Source: Kushneria sinocarnis (GTDB lineage Bacteria > Pseudomonadota > Gammaproteobacteria > Pseudomonadales > Halomonadaceae). Taken from it: a stretch of DNA of 64,000 nucleotides. Positions 39,625 to 47,802 of the stretch are shown here, piece after piece (position 1 is the first letter of the stretch; each line of letters starts with the position of its first letter). Where the stretch lies: contig NZ_RBIN01000001.1 of assembly GCF_003633775.1 (NCBI RefSeq), positions 124,001 to 188,000 on the forward strand, given 5' to 3'. The notes below the pieces were generated by a model that worked only from the letters and a program-made list of their open reading frames with translations, ran no database searches and had not been told where the DNA came from. The position numbers and the translations under genes were made by a program.

Positions 39625-41051
39625 AGCTCGATCTCGCCGCGCTGGAGCGCGCCAGGGTCGTGGTCGTCGGTGACGTGATGCTTGATCGCTACTGGCACGG
39701 CCCGACGTCCCGCATTTCGCCGGAGGCGCCGGTGCCGGTGGTGCGGGTGGACGAAACCGAGGACCGGCCCGGCGGGGCCGCCAACGTGGCCCTCAACATC
39801 GCCGCCCTGGGGGCCCGCGTCGGCCTGGTGGGGCTGGTCGGCCATGACGACAATGCCGCCATCCTGCGCGAGCGGCTGGCCGTGGTCGGCATCGAGACCG
39901 ATTTCCAGGTCAGCGAGACGGTGCCCACCATCACCAAGCTGCGCGTGATGAGTCGCAACCAGCAGCTGATCCGGCTCGACTTCGAATCGCCGCTGGTGGA
40001 TGTCGATACCACGCCGCTGGAGCGCTGTGTCGAGCGCCAGCTCGAGGGCAGCGGGCTGATGATCATCTCCGACTACGGCAAGGGCACCCTCTCCCGGGTG
40101 CAGGCGCTGATCGCCGCCGGTCGCCGTGCCGGGCGGCGGGTGCTGGTCGACCCCAAGGGGCGCGACTTCACCCGCTATCGCGGCGCCAGCGTGGTCACCC
40201 CCAACCTGGCCGAGTTCGAGGCCGTGGTCGGGCCCTGCCCGGATGATGCCACGCTGGCCGACAAGGGGGAGCAGCTGCGACGCGAGCTGGGGCTCGAGGC
40301 GCTGCTGGTGACCCGCAGCGAGCGCGGCATGACGCTGATCCGCGAGGGCCGCTCGCCGCTGCATCTGCCGACCCGCGCGCGCGAGGTCTACGACGTGACC
40401 GGCGCCGGCGATACCGTCATCGGCGTGCTGGGGCTGGCGCTGGCCGCCGGGCACGACCTCGCCGAAGGGGTGGTGCTGGCCAATCTCGCTGCCGGGCTGG
40501 TGGTGGCCAAGCCGGGCACCGCCACGCTCTCCGTGGCCGAGCTCTACAGTGCGCTGCAGAGCGATCATCTGGCCGAATACGGCATCACCGGCGAGCGCGC
40601 CCTGATCGATGCGGTGCGGGCCGCCCAGGCGCGTGGCGAGCGGGTGGTGATGACCAACGGCTGCTTCGACATCCTGCACGCCGGCCACGTGGCCTATCTC
40701 GAGCAGGCCGCTGCGCTGGGGGATCGTCTGATCGTGGCGGTCAACGATGACGCCTCGGTCGCCCGGCTGAAGGGCGACGGTCGCCCGATCAACCCGCTGG
40801 AGCGGCGCATGGCGGTACTCTCCGGGTTGCGGGCGGTCGACTGGGTAGTGGCCTTCGGCGAGGATACGCCCCAGCGGCTGATCGAGACGGTGCTGCCCGA
40901 TGTGCTGGTCAAGGGGGGCGACTATCAGCCCGAGGAGATCGCCGGCGGCGAGGCGGTACGCCGGGCCGGCGGCGAGGTCCGGGTGCTCGGCTTCGAGGAT
41001 GGCGTCTCGACCACCGCCATGATTGCCACCATTCTCGACCGGGAACGCTGA
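39621..41051 (+). CDS. hldE: bifunctional heptose-7-phosphate kinase / heptose-1-phosphate adenylyltransferase
   Basis: 476 residues, two domains. Residues 1-318: PfkB/ribokinase fold with [41 protein letters not shown] and the catalytic [11 protein letters not shown] near 258. Residues 345-476: cytidylyltransferase fold with [19 protein letters not shown] and the end [14 protein letters not shown]. Carries out the steps on either side of GmhB in ADP-heptose synthesis. Starts inside the opsX stop (ATGA) and is followed 5 bp later by waaA. Confidence 0.96.
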   Translation: MKLDLAALERARVVVVGDVMLDRYWHGPTSRISPEAPVPVVRVDETEDRPGGAANVALNIAALGARVGLVGLVGHDDNAAILRERLAVVGIETDFQVSETVPTITKLRVMSRNQQLIRLDFESPLVDVDTTPLERCVERQLEGSGLMIISDYGKGTLSRVQALIAAGRRAGRRVLVDPKGRDFTRYRGASVVTPNLAEFEAVVGPCPDDATLADKGEQLRRELGLEALLVTRSERGMTLIREGRSPLHLPTRAREVYDVTGAGDTVIGVLGLALAAGHDLAEGVVLANLAAGLVVAKPGTATLSVAELYSALQSDHLAEYGITGERALIDAVRAAQARGERVVMTNGCFDILHAGHVAYLEQAAALGDRLIVAVNDDASVARLKGDGRPINPLERRMAVLSGLRAVDWVVAFGEDTPQRLIETVLPDVLVKGGDYQPEEIAGGEAVRRAGGEVRVLGFEDGVSTTAMIATILDRER

Positions 41052-41055
41052 TCGC

Positions 41056-42366
41056 GTGGGACGACGACTCTACAGTACCACCCTCTATGCGCTGATGCCG
41101 CTGATCTGGCGGCGGGTCTGGCGGGAGGCGCTGCCGGAGCGCTCGCGCCGCGAGCGCCTCGGCCATATTCCCGCTTACGACGGCGAGCGGGTGCTCTGGG
41201 TGCATGCGGCCTCGGTCGGCGAAGTGACTACGGCGCGCAGCCTGATCCGCTCGCTGATCGACGACTATCCCGAGCACCGGGTGGTGGTGACCACCATGAC
41301 CGCCACCGGCGCCCGCCAGCTGCAAGCGCTGTTTGCCGATCTGGTCACCCATCACTTCCTGCCGCTGGATTTCCCCGGTGCGGTGCGCCGCTTCATTGCC
41401 CGGCTGCAGCCGGAGCTGGGGCTGATCGTGGATACCGAGCTGTGGCCCAACCTGATTCATGCGGCCAGTGATGCCGGAGCGCCGCTGGCGGTCGTCAACG
41501 GCCGCATCACGCCAAAGGCGTTCCGGCGCTATCGACGCTTCGACGCGCTGATGCGCGAGCCGCTGCGCCGGCTGGCCTGGGTGGGCGCCAAGTCCGGTGA
41601 GGACGCCAAGCGCTTCCGCACGCTGGGGGTCGAGGCGCGCAACCTGACCGTGACCGGAGCGCTGAAATTCGATCTCGAAGTCGAGGAGACCGTCCGGGGG
41701 GCGGCCGAGGCACTGCGCACCTCGTGGGGCGAGCGGCCGGTGTGGATTGCCGCCTCGACCCACGAGGGCGAGGAGCAGGCCGTGCTGGAGGCGCATCGTC
41801 GCGTGCTGCATCAGCATCCCGAGGCGCTGCTGATCTTGGTGCCGCGTCATCCGCAGCGTTTCGACACCGTGCATGAGCTCTGTCTGAGCAGCAACATGAC
41901 CACGGTGCGCCGCTCGCACCACGAAAGCGTCGGGCCGCAGACCCGGGTCTACCTGGCCGATACCATGGGCGAACTGATGCTGCTCTATGGCTGCGCCGAT
42001 GCGGCCTTCGTGGGGGGCAGCTGGCTGCCCGATGTGGGCGGTCACAATCTGCTGGAACCGGCCGCGCTGGGGGTGCCGGTACTCAGCGGCGGCTGTCTGG
42101 AGAGCCTGCGCGAGATTGCCGAGGCGCTGACCGTGGATCATGCCCGGCTTGAAGTGGCTGATGGTTCGGCGCTCGCCCGGGCGCTGCTGGCACTGTTCGA
42201 TGATCCGTCGGCCCGCGAGCGGCTGGGGGCGGCAGCCCATTCGATCGTCGAGACCCATCGCGGCGCGCTGGCGCTGACCCGGCGCCATGTCGCCCGGCTG
42301 GTCGAGGCCCGGCGGCTGGCTCATCTTGCCGCGGAAGAGGAAGTGGACGCCTCCTCCCGAACCTGA
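41056..42366 (+). CDS. waaA: Kdo transferase
   Basis: 436 residues from the GTG at 41056; the longer frame would need a TTG inside hldE. Attaches Kdo to lipid IV-A on the cytoplasmic side of the inner membrane. One N-terminal anchor (LYSTTLYALMPLIWRRVW), then GT-B domains: WVHAASVGEVTTARSLI, MTATGARQ, FLPLDFPGAVRRFI, ETELWPNLI-like DTELWPNLIH, and FVGGSWLPDVGGHNLLEPAALG near residue 320. With KdkA present, a single phosphorylated Kdo is predicted. Confidence 0.94.
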   Translation: MGRRLYSTTLYALMPLIWRRVWREALPERSRRERLGHIPAYDGERVLWVHAASVGEVTTARSLIRSLIDDYPEHRVVVTTMTATGARQLQALFADLVTHHFLPLDFPGAVRRFIARLQPELGLIVDTELWPNLIHAASDAGAPLAVVNGRITPKAFRRYRRFDALMREPLRRLAWVGAKSGEDAKRFRTLGVEARNLTVTGALKFDLEVEETVRGAAEALRTSWGERPVWIAASTHEGEEQAVLEAHRRVLHQHPEALLILVPRHPQRFDTVHELCLSSNMTTVRRSHHESVGPQTRVYLADTMGELMLLYGCADAAFVGGSWLPDVGGHNLLEPAALGVPVLSGGCLESLREIAEALTVDHARLEVADGSALARALLALFDDPSARERLGAAAHSIVETHRGALALTRRHVARLVEARRLAHLAAEEEVDASSRT

Positions 42367-42385
42367 CCCTGCCGGCCTTGCCGAC

Positions 42386-42775
42386 TCAGCCCCCTTTCAC
42401 CTGCTGCCAGCCGTAATGACGGCACTGGGTGCGGATGTGCCGCTCGAGCAGGGCCAGGCTCCGCTCGGGGGCCATGACCTGCTGGCTGGGCGGGGCGTGG
42501 GGGTCATCGACGGGGCGTTCGAAGCGGATCACGAAAGCCTGACAGCGCTCGACGTTGAGCCAGACCGTCACTTCGGTGCGATGCGTCGCGCCGGGCAGCG
42601 GCGCCAGCCGGAAGCGGATCTCCTGCTCGCGCGGCCGGATGCGCAGCGTTTCGGCCGGCAGCGGCGGCTGACGTAGGGCCTCGATCAGGGCACCAGGGGC
42701 CGAGTGCCGGCGCCCGGCGCTGCCGAGGCCGAGCAGGGCACCGAGATCGAAGCGCTGGAGCAGGCGGGAAGTCAT
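42386..42775 (-). CDS. hypothetical protein
   Basis: 129 residues from the ATG at 42775, which has AGGAAA upstream; not recognised. Two basic-leucine stretches at the N-terminus (SRLLQRFDLGALLGLG), then an alternating hydrophobic/charged region (ETLRIRPREQEIRFRLAPLP, TEVTVWLNVERCQAFVIRFERP) suggestive of a beta sandwich, and a helix with HIRTQCRHYGW. No signal peptide or membrane helix. It is convergent with waaA, 19 bp apart. Confidence 0.55.
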   Translation of the reverse strand: MTSRLLQRFDLGALLGLGSAGRRHSAPGALIEALRQPPLPAETLRIRPREQEIRFRLAPLPGATHRTEVTVWLNVERCQAFVIRFERPVDDPHAPPSQQVMAPERSLALLERHIRTQCRHYGWQQVKGG

Positions 42776-43086
42776 GGGTGTCTTTCCTGGGAACGGGAAC
42801 ACAGGCGAGTCCGAGTGATGCACTGGGCCATGAGCGGCCGGTGGATCGAAACCAGGCTCGCCGTAACGCTGGCCCTTCGATACGGGATCGAGTGCTGCAT
42901 GTTGCGATGGCCTGATGGGGGTGAATGCTGACATCTGCTGGTATCGCTTACCACTACGGGGGGTTGCCGAGCGTGATAAACGGTTAACTCAGATTAACAT
43001 AGGAGAGAGGGCGTTTTTAATGACGACCTGTTTCACGTGAAACAGGTCAGGGGCCGGGCCGTGGCCCCGTCCGGGCAGGGCTTTGG
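42776..43086. other. 311-bp intergenic stretch with an A/T-rich patch and parS
   Basis: No credible gene. Bases 42955-43020 are notably A/T-rich (TGATAAACGG, GGTTAACTC, GATTAACATAGGAG) and end next to parS site 6. The patch looks promoter-like but points to no gene. Confidence 0.5.
43025..43048. other. parS site 6 in a 24-bp perfect palindrome
   Basis: Core TGTTTCACGTGAAACA at 43029-43044, extended by GACC/GGTC arms. It lies between the hypothetical gene and the rpiA stop. Confidence 0.9.
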
Positions 43087-43770
43087 TCAGGGCCGGAGAT
43101 GGCGCTCGACGCCCGTTTCGGTACCCAGCAGCAGGATATCAGCGCCGCGATGGGCAAAGAGCCCGTTGGTGACCACGCCGGTGATGTCGTTGAGCCGGGT
43201 TTCCATGGCAGCGGGGTCCTCGATCATGCGGCTGTGCAGGTCGAGGATCTGATTGCCGTTGTCGGTGAGCACGCCCTCCCGATAGACCGGGTCGAAGCCG
43301 AGCTGCACCGTCTGGCGGGCTACATGGGAGCGTGCCATCGGGATGACCTCGACGGGCAGCGGAAAGGTGCCCAGCCGGGGCACGCGCTTGGTACGATCGG
43401 CAATGCAGATGAACCGTTCGGAGCAGGCCGCCACGATCTTCTCCCGGGTCAGTGCGGCGCCGCCGCCCTTGATCATGGCAAATCCCTGATCGATCTCGTC
43501 GGCGCCGTCGATGTACAGCGGCAGCGGGCCCACGCTGTTGAGATCCAGTACCGCAATGCCGTTGCGGCGCAGCCGTTCGGCGGACTCCTCGGAACTGGCC
43601 ACCGCGCCGTCGAAGTGGTGGCGATAGTCGCCCAGCAGATCGATGAAATAATTGGCCGTGCTGCCCGTGCCCACACCGATCACGGTATCCCGGGCGAGCT
43701 GTGCGCGGATCTCGTCGAGGGCCGCCTGGGCCACGGCGCGCTTCATTTCATCCTGATTGCGGGAAGTCAT
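43087..43770 (-). CDS. rpiA: ribose-5-phosphate isomerase A
   Basis: Interconverts ribose 5-phosphate and ribulose 5-phosphate in the pentose phosphate pathway. 227 residues from the ATG at 43770. Seen: [17 protein letters not shown] near residue 31, [17 protein letters not shown] (active-site Asp) near 87, and [15 protein letters not shown] (catalytic Glu). GGAG precedes the start; the longer frame runs into the parS site upstream and is rejected. Divergent from ilvA, an arrangement also found in pseudomonads. Confidence 0.96.
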   Translation of the reverse strand: MTSRNQDEMKRAVAQAALDEIRAQLARDTVIGVGTGSTANYFIDLLGDYRHHFDGAVASSEESAERLRRNGIAVLDLNSVGPLPLYIDGADEIDQGFAMIKGGGAALTREKIVAACSERFICIADRTKRVPRLGTFPLPVEVIPMARSHVARQTVQLGFDPVYREGVLTDNGNQILDLHSRMIEDPAAMETRLNDITGVVTNGLFAHRGADILLLGTETGVERHLRP

Positions 43771-43908
43771 GGAATGGATCTCCAGGGCGTCGAAGCGGGG
43801 TATCGGAACGAACGCTTTGGTTCGCGGGCGGCCATTATAGGCAACCTGGCGGCGCCTGTAGACGCCGATGGGGCGCATTGCCGACAATGAACACGGTACA
43901 GCAGTGCA

Positions 43909-43924
43909 TGTTTCACGTGAAACA
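43909..43924. other. parS site 7
   Basis: Exact TGTTTCACGTGAAACA in the divergent rpiA/ilvA gap, 82 bp before the ilvA start. Only 880 bp from site 6. Confidence 0.9.
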
Positions 43925-44005
43925 GTAGTCCTCGCTGCCATGACGTGCCCGGCACGTCCGCTCGATGCACTGCTGCGGTCTTTCTTTCATCTTCAGGACA
44001 CGAGC

Positions 44006-45517
44006 ATGCTGGAAGCATACGCCAAGAAGATCCTTCAGGCGCGGGTCTATGATGCGGCCATTGAAACGCCGCTGTCAGCAGCGCCCTTTCTGTCCCGGCG
44101 GCTCAACAATCAGGTCTGGATCAAGCGTGAAGATCTGCAGCCGGTGTACTCCTTCAAGCTGCGCGGCGCCTACAACCGCATGGCCCAGCTTACTTGCGAA
44201 CAGCGCGAGACCGGGGTAATCACCGCCTCGGCCGGCAATCACGCCCAGGGCGTGTCGCTGGCCGCGCGGCGCATGGGGGTGCAGGCCGTGATCGTGATGC
44301 CGCGCATCACGCCGGAGATCAAGGTGCAGTCGGCCCGTGCCCGCGGCGCCGAGGTGGTGCTGCACGGCGATGCCTTCAGCGAGGCACTGGAACACGCCCA
44401 GCAGCTGATGCAGGAGCACGGCTACGCCTGGATTCCACCCTTCGATGATCCGGACATCATTGCCGGCCAGGGGACCATCGCGATGGAGATCCTGCGTCAG
44501 CATCCTGAGCCGATCGAGGCGATCTTCGTGCCGGTTGGCGGCGGGGGGCTGGCAGCCGGCATCGTGGCCTACGTGAAGTACCTGCGTCCTGATATCCGCG
44601 TCTATGGTGTCGAGCCGGAAGATGCCGCCTGTCTCAAGCTGGCGCTGGAGACCGGTGAACGTCGTACCCTGCCGCAGGTGGGACTGTTCGCCGAAGGGGT
44701 GGCGGTAGCCCGGATCGGCGAGGCGCCCTTCGAGATCCTGCGCGAACACATCGACGGCGTGGTCACCGTGACCACCGACGAGATGTGTGCCGCGGTCAAG
44801 GATATCTTCGAGGATACCCGGGCAGTCTCGGAAACCTCCGGGGCGCTCTCGCTGGCCGGGCTGAAGAAGTATGCCCAGCAGCAGGGCGTCGAAGGCAAAT
44901 CCCTGATCTGCATCAATTCGGGCGCCAACATCAATTTCGACCGCTTGCAGCACATTGCCGAGCGCACCGAGCTGGGCGAGCAGCGCGAGGCCATCCTGGC
45001 GGTCACCATTCCCGAACGACCGGGCAGCTTCAAGCGCTTCTGTGAGGTCATCGGCGAGCGCATGGTCACCGAATTCAACTACCGCTATGCCGATGGTGAA
45101 CGGGCCCACATCTTCGTCGGCCTGCGGGTGCGCCCGGGCGGACGCGATCGGGATGCCGTGATCGAACAGCTGCGCGCCGCGGACTATCCGGTGGAGGATC
45201 TCACCGACAACGAGCTCGCCAAGCTGCATATCCGCCATCTGGGCGGCGGTCGCACCCCCTGGACGGATGACGAGCAGCTCTACCGCTTCGAGTTCCCCGA
45301 GCGTCCGGGGGCGCTGATGAACTTCCTCGATCACCTGCCCGAGGGCTGGAACATCTCGCTGTTCCACTACCGCAATCACGGCGCGGCCTATGGTCGGGTG
45401 CTGGTCGGCATGCAGGTCACCGAGGACCAGGCCGGGCTCGAGCATTACCTGGATACCATCGGCTATCGCTACTGGCGCGAAACCGACAATCCGGCCTACC
45501 GACTGTTCATGACCTGA
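44006..45517 (+). CDS. ilvA: threonine ammonia-lyase, biosynthetic
   Basis: First committed step of isoleucine synthesis: threonine to 2-oxobutanoate. 503 residues from the ATG at 44006 (AGGA 7 bp upstream); a frame running back to 43868 would translate through parS and is rejected. PLP domain with KREDLQPVYSFKLRGAYNRM (Schiff-base lysine near residue 52), SAGNHAQGVSLAA, VPVGGGGLAAGI; then two ACT-like regulatory domains (AVTIPERPGSFKRFCEVIG near 330; FEFPERPGALMNFLDHLP near 425). Two ACT domains imply isoleucine feedback. Confidence 0.96.
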   Translation: MLEAYAKKILQARVYDAAIETPLSAAPFLSRRLNNQVWIKREDLQPVYSFKLRGAYNRMAQLTCEQRETGVITASAGNHAQGVSLAARRMGVQAVIVMPRITPEIKVQSARARGAEVVLHGDAFSEALEHAQQLMQEHGYAWIPPFDDPDIIAGQGTIAMEILRQHPEPIEAIFVPVGGGGLAAGIVAYVKYLRPDIRVYGVEPEDAACLKLALETGERRTLPQVGLFAEGVAVARIGEAPFEILREHIDGVVTVTTDEMCAAVKDIFEDTRAVSETSGALSLAGLKKYAQQQGVEGKSLICINSGANINFDRLQHIAERTELGEQREAILAVTIPERPGSFKRFCEVIGERMVTEFNYRYADGERAHIFVGLRVRPGGRDRDAVIEQLRAADYPVEDLTDNELAKLHIRHLGGGRTPWTDDEQLYRFEFPERPGALMNFLDHLPEGWNISLFHYRNHGAAYGRVLVGMQVTEDQAGLEHYLDTIGYRYWRETDNPAYRLFMT

Positions 45518-45631
45518 AATGGCGCATCACAATCGGGATAATCGCCGTTTTGATGTGTTGTCGATGACCGGGCGGCGTCCTATGATCGGCGACGCCGTTG
45601 CTGGAGACGGCCCTTTCCACATGGAGTCGCA

Positions 45632-45727
45632 ATGAAACGCAAGCCCGATCTGGTTCTGATCCTGGTCTTTATCTTCGGTATCGGCATGGTGGCCACCGGC
45701 TACGCCCAGACCCTGATGGGCTCCTGA
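45632..45727 (+). CDS. 31-residue single-helix membrane peptide
   Basis: Starts MKRKPD, followed by one hydrophobic helix (LVLILVFIFGIGMVATGYA) and a short QTLMGS tail. GGAG lies 5 bp before the ATG. The positive-inside arrangement (KRK) predicts the N-terminus in the cytoplasm. It is a free-standing gene between ilvA and ygfA, 114 bp after the ilvA stop. Too short to assign a family by eye. The strong ribosome site and clean membrane pattern argue for a real gene. Confidence 0.6.
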   Translation: MKRKPDLVLILVFIFGIGMVATGYAQTLMGS

Positions 45728-45773
45728 GCACTGCCGCGGGCCGCCTGCGGCTCAGCCGGCCGCCGGGGACGGG

Positions 45774-46445
45774 TCAGTGATGCGGTCGGATGATGGCGCG
45801 GTCGCTGACCACGGCGTCGAGCGGCACATCCCAGGCAGCGACCGGCAGCGCGTCGACCTGCTGGCAGTCGTGGGCCAGCCCGATCAGGGTGGGTCTGGCG
45901 CCGCGATGGCGGGTGAAGGCCAGGGTGCGATCATAGAAGCCGCCGCCCATCCCCAGACGCTGCCCCTGCTGATCGAAGCCCACCAGTGGCATCAGGATCG
46001 TGTCCAGTGCCCAGGCCGGCAGGCGGCGGTGGCGCTGGGCGCTCTGGCGCAGTGCCGGCTCGGGAATGCCGAAGCGGTTGGTCACCAACCGGGTATCGTG
46101 GCGCAGCTCGACGAACCAGAGTCGGTTGTGCACCAGCGGGCGCAGCACCGGCAGATAGATGTGCACGCCGCGACGGCGCAGGGTGGCGATCAGCGGTCGT
46201 GGATCGATCTCGCCATCGCTGGGCAGGTAGAAGGCCAGATGAGAGGCCCGCAGGATCTCGGGCATCGCCAGCAGGTGCTGACGCAGGGCGAGTGCCGCCT
46301 GATGTCGGGCGCGGGCATCCAGGGCCCGGCGGCGGCGACGCAGCAGTCGACGCAGGGCGCGACGATCGTGGTCGGCACTCACGGGATCACTGGCGGATGA
46401 GTCACGCAGGGAACGAAAGGGTGAGGGCGCACTGCGCAGGGGCAT
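45774..46445 (-). CDS. ygfA: 5-formyltetrahydrofolate cyclo-ligase family protein
   Basis: ATP-dependent recycling of 5-formyl-THF to 5,10-methenyl-THF. 223 residues; the serine/arginine-rich first ~25 residues are loosely conserved, so the true start may be further in. Core motifs: RRLLRRRRRALDARARHQAALALRQHLL, AFYLPSDGEIDPRPLI, and GFDQQGQRLGMGGGFYDRTLA (the family's GMGGGYYDR-like substrate loop). It begins four bases after the 3' end of the 6S RNA and is cotranscribed with it, as in E. coli. Confidence 0.88.
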   Translation of the reverse strand: MPLRSAPSPFRSLRDSSASDPVSADHDRRALRRLLRRRRRALDARARHQAALALRQHLLAMPEILRASHLAFYLPSDGEIDPRPLIATLRRRGVHIYLPVLRPLVHNRLWFVELRHDTRLVTNRFGIPEPALRQSAQRHRRLPAWALDTILMPLVGFDQQGQRLGMGGGFYDRTLAFTRHRGARPTLIGLAHDCQQVDALPVAAWDVPLDAVVSDRAIIRPHH

Positions 46446-46448
46446 GAG

Positions 46449-46632
46449 GGTTCTCCGGGCTGCCGCTGTTGTCGTGGCCCTGAACCTAATGGTTCAGGTG
46501 GGTGGCCGCAGACGGGTCATCAGGCTTTCCGCCGCGCGGACATGCACACAGACCCGCCTAGCGTTTGGCCTCCCTGGAGGTTGCTATAGGCTCGAGGGTC
46601 TATAAACAACTGGCGAACAACCCAGAGAACGA
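46449..46632 (-). ncRNA. ssrS: 6S RNA
   Basis: About 184 nt that mimic an open promoter and bind sigma70 RNA polymerase. On the minus strand the 5' end TTCTCTGGG pairs with the 3' end CCCGGAGAA to close the molecule. Between them are the long central segment (GTTGTTCGCCAGTTG, then ACCCTCGAGCC and AACCTCCAGGGAGG) and the 3' stem CCTGAACC/GGTTCAGG, which is a typical gammaproteobacterial 6S element. The location between zapA and ygfA is exactly that of ssrS in relatives. Ends are good to a few bases. Confidence 0.9.
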
Positions 46633-46637
46633 GCCCT

Positions 46638-46646
46638 AGTCTAACA
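46638..46646 (-). promoter_or_regulatory. extended -10 promoter of 6S RNA
   Basis: On the minus strand reads TGTTAGACT: a TGn extension followed by TAGACT, ending about six bases before the inferred 6S start. No clear -35, as tolerated with an extended -10. Confidence 0.5.
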
Positions 46647-46681
46647 GAAGGTACTCGTGGCGGCGAAAGCCTGCAGGCCGA

Positions 46682-46990
46682 TCAGGCGCTGTTGTTCCGG
46701 TTGCGATGCTCGAGGCCCTGTTCGAGCTGCTCGGACAGGCGGGCCAGGCGCTCTTCCAGCGCCTTGCGGGCGGCCATCTCGCGAATCAGCTCGTGCGTGA
46801 TGTTGAGGCCGGCCATCATGGCCACCTTGTCGATGCTGATGGTACGACCGCGGGACTGGATGCCGTTCATGGCCTGATCGAGGTAGCGGGCGGCCTGGGC
46901 GAGTTCCTCCTCCTCGCCGGGAGCACAGCTGACCACATAGGTCTGACCCATGAGGCTGATTTCGACGGTCTGACGTGGTCCCTCGGACAT
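46682..46990 (-). CDS. zapA: cell division protein ZapA
   Basis: Binds and cross-links FtsZ filaments at the Z ring. 102 residues starting at the ATG at 46990 (GGAAG 7 bp upstream); an ATG 24 bp earlier is less likely. VEISLMGQTYVVSCAPGEEEELAQAARYLDQAM forms the globular head and KVAMMAGLNITHELI with the following ALEERLARLSEQLEQGLEHR the C-terminal coiled coil. Its location upstream of 6S RNA and divergent from ygfB is the conserved arrangement. Confidence 0.93.
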   Translation of the reverse strand: MSEGPRQTVEISLMGQTYVVSCAPGEEEELAQAARYLDQAMNGIQSRGRTISIDKVAMMAGLNITHELIREMAARKALEERLARLSEQLEQGLEHRNRNNSA

Positions 46991-47179
46991 GACATCACTT
47001 CCGGTACGGGCCAAGTACTGGCCGTTGCGCTAAGATGGTGAACGCTGACGTGATGACGGTCTGCCGCGATCAGGACGTCGTGAACACCCGTCGTCGCCAC
47101 TATAGAGAGCCGCCCGGAAGCGGTCAACGCGACCACTGCCGGGTGGCAGCTGTACTCCCTACCGCAATTCGAGGTCCGG

Positions 47180-47770
47180 ATGTCGACCGATCAGCCACCG
47201 GCGGATTTTGCCACCGTCGCCGATGTTTTCCTGGCACACGGCAGCCTGCAGTCGCCTGCCTTCCTTGACGGACAGCTCAGCGCCCGGCTGGCGCTCGATG
47301 ATATCGACGCCGAATACTGGTTGACGCTGGTGTGCGAAACGATGGGGGTGGAGGAGCCGCGCTCGCGCGATGAGGCGCAGATACTGCTCGCCTGGCGCAG
47401 TCAGGCCCGCGAGCGGCTCTCCACCTCGGAGATGAGTTTCGAGCCGCTGCTGCCCGATGAACTGTTCTCGCTGGCCGAGCGCGCCCAGGCGCTGCGCGAA
47501 TGGTGCCAGGGGTTCAACGAGGTGATCGCCGAAGTGGATGAGGAGCGGCGCCGGGCATGGCCGGCGATGTTGCGCGAGGCGCTCGAGGATCTCGGTCACA
47601 TGAGTGATATCGATACCGAGCTGACCGACAGCCGGGAAAACGAGGACGACCTGTTCGCGCTGACCGATCACGCCCGCATGGCGGCGCTGATGCTCTATAC
47701 CGAGCAGCATCCGGGGCGCCCGCAGGTTGAGCAGCCCGAGGATGACAGCAACCCTGCCACGCGCCACTAG
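47180..47770 (+). CDS. ygfB: UPF0149 family protein YgfB
   Basis: 196 residues, all-helical, cytoplasmic, molecular function not settled. Landmarks: DFATVADVFLAHGSLQSPAFLDGQLSARLAL at the N-terminus (the usual SPAELHGLLCG region), FEPLLPDE, LREWCQGFNEVI, and DSRENEDDLFALTDHARMAALML near the C-terminus. It starts the ygfB-ubiH-ubiI operon. In E. coli pepP lies between ygfB and ubiH; here ubiH follows after 32 bp. Confidence 0.85.
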   Translation: MSTDQPPADFATVADVFLAHGSLQSPAFLDGQLSARLALDDIDAEYWLTLVCETMGVEEPRSRDEAQILLAWRSQARERLSTSEMSFEPLLPDELFSLAERAQALREWCQGFNEVIAEVDEERRRAWPAMLREALEDLGHMSDIDTELTDSRENEDDLFALTDHARMAALMLYTEQHPGRPQVEQPEDDSNPATRH

Positions 47771-47802
47771 GGCGCTGGCGTTTCCGGTGTCCGGGAGTCC
47801 AC

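Noticed and set aside
43771-43941. N-terminal extension of rpiA
   Set aside because: It also runs through parS and is not part of the RpiA family; GGAG precedes the ATG at 43770.
43868-44005. N-terminal extension of ilvA
   Set aside because: It would translate through parS; the conserved protein and AGGA site support the ATG at 44006.
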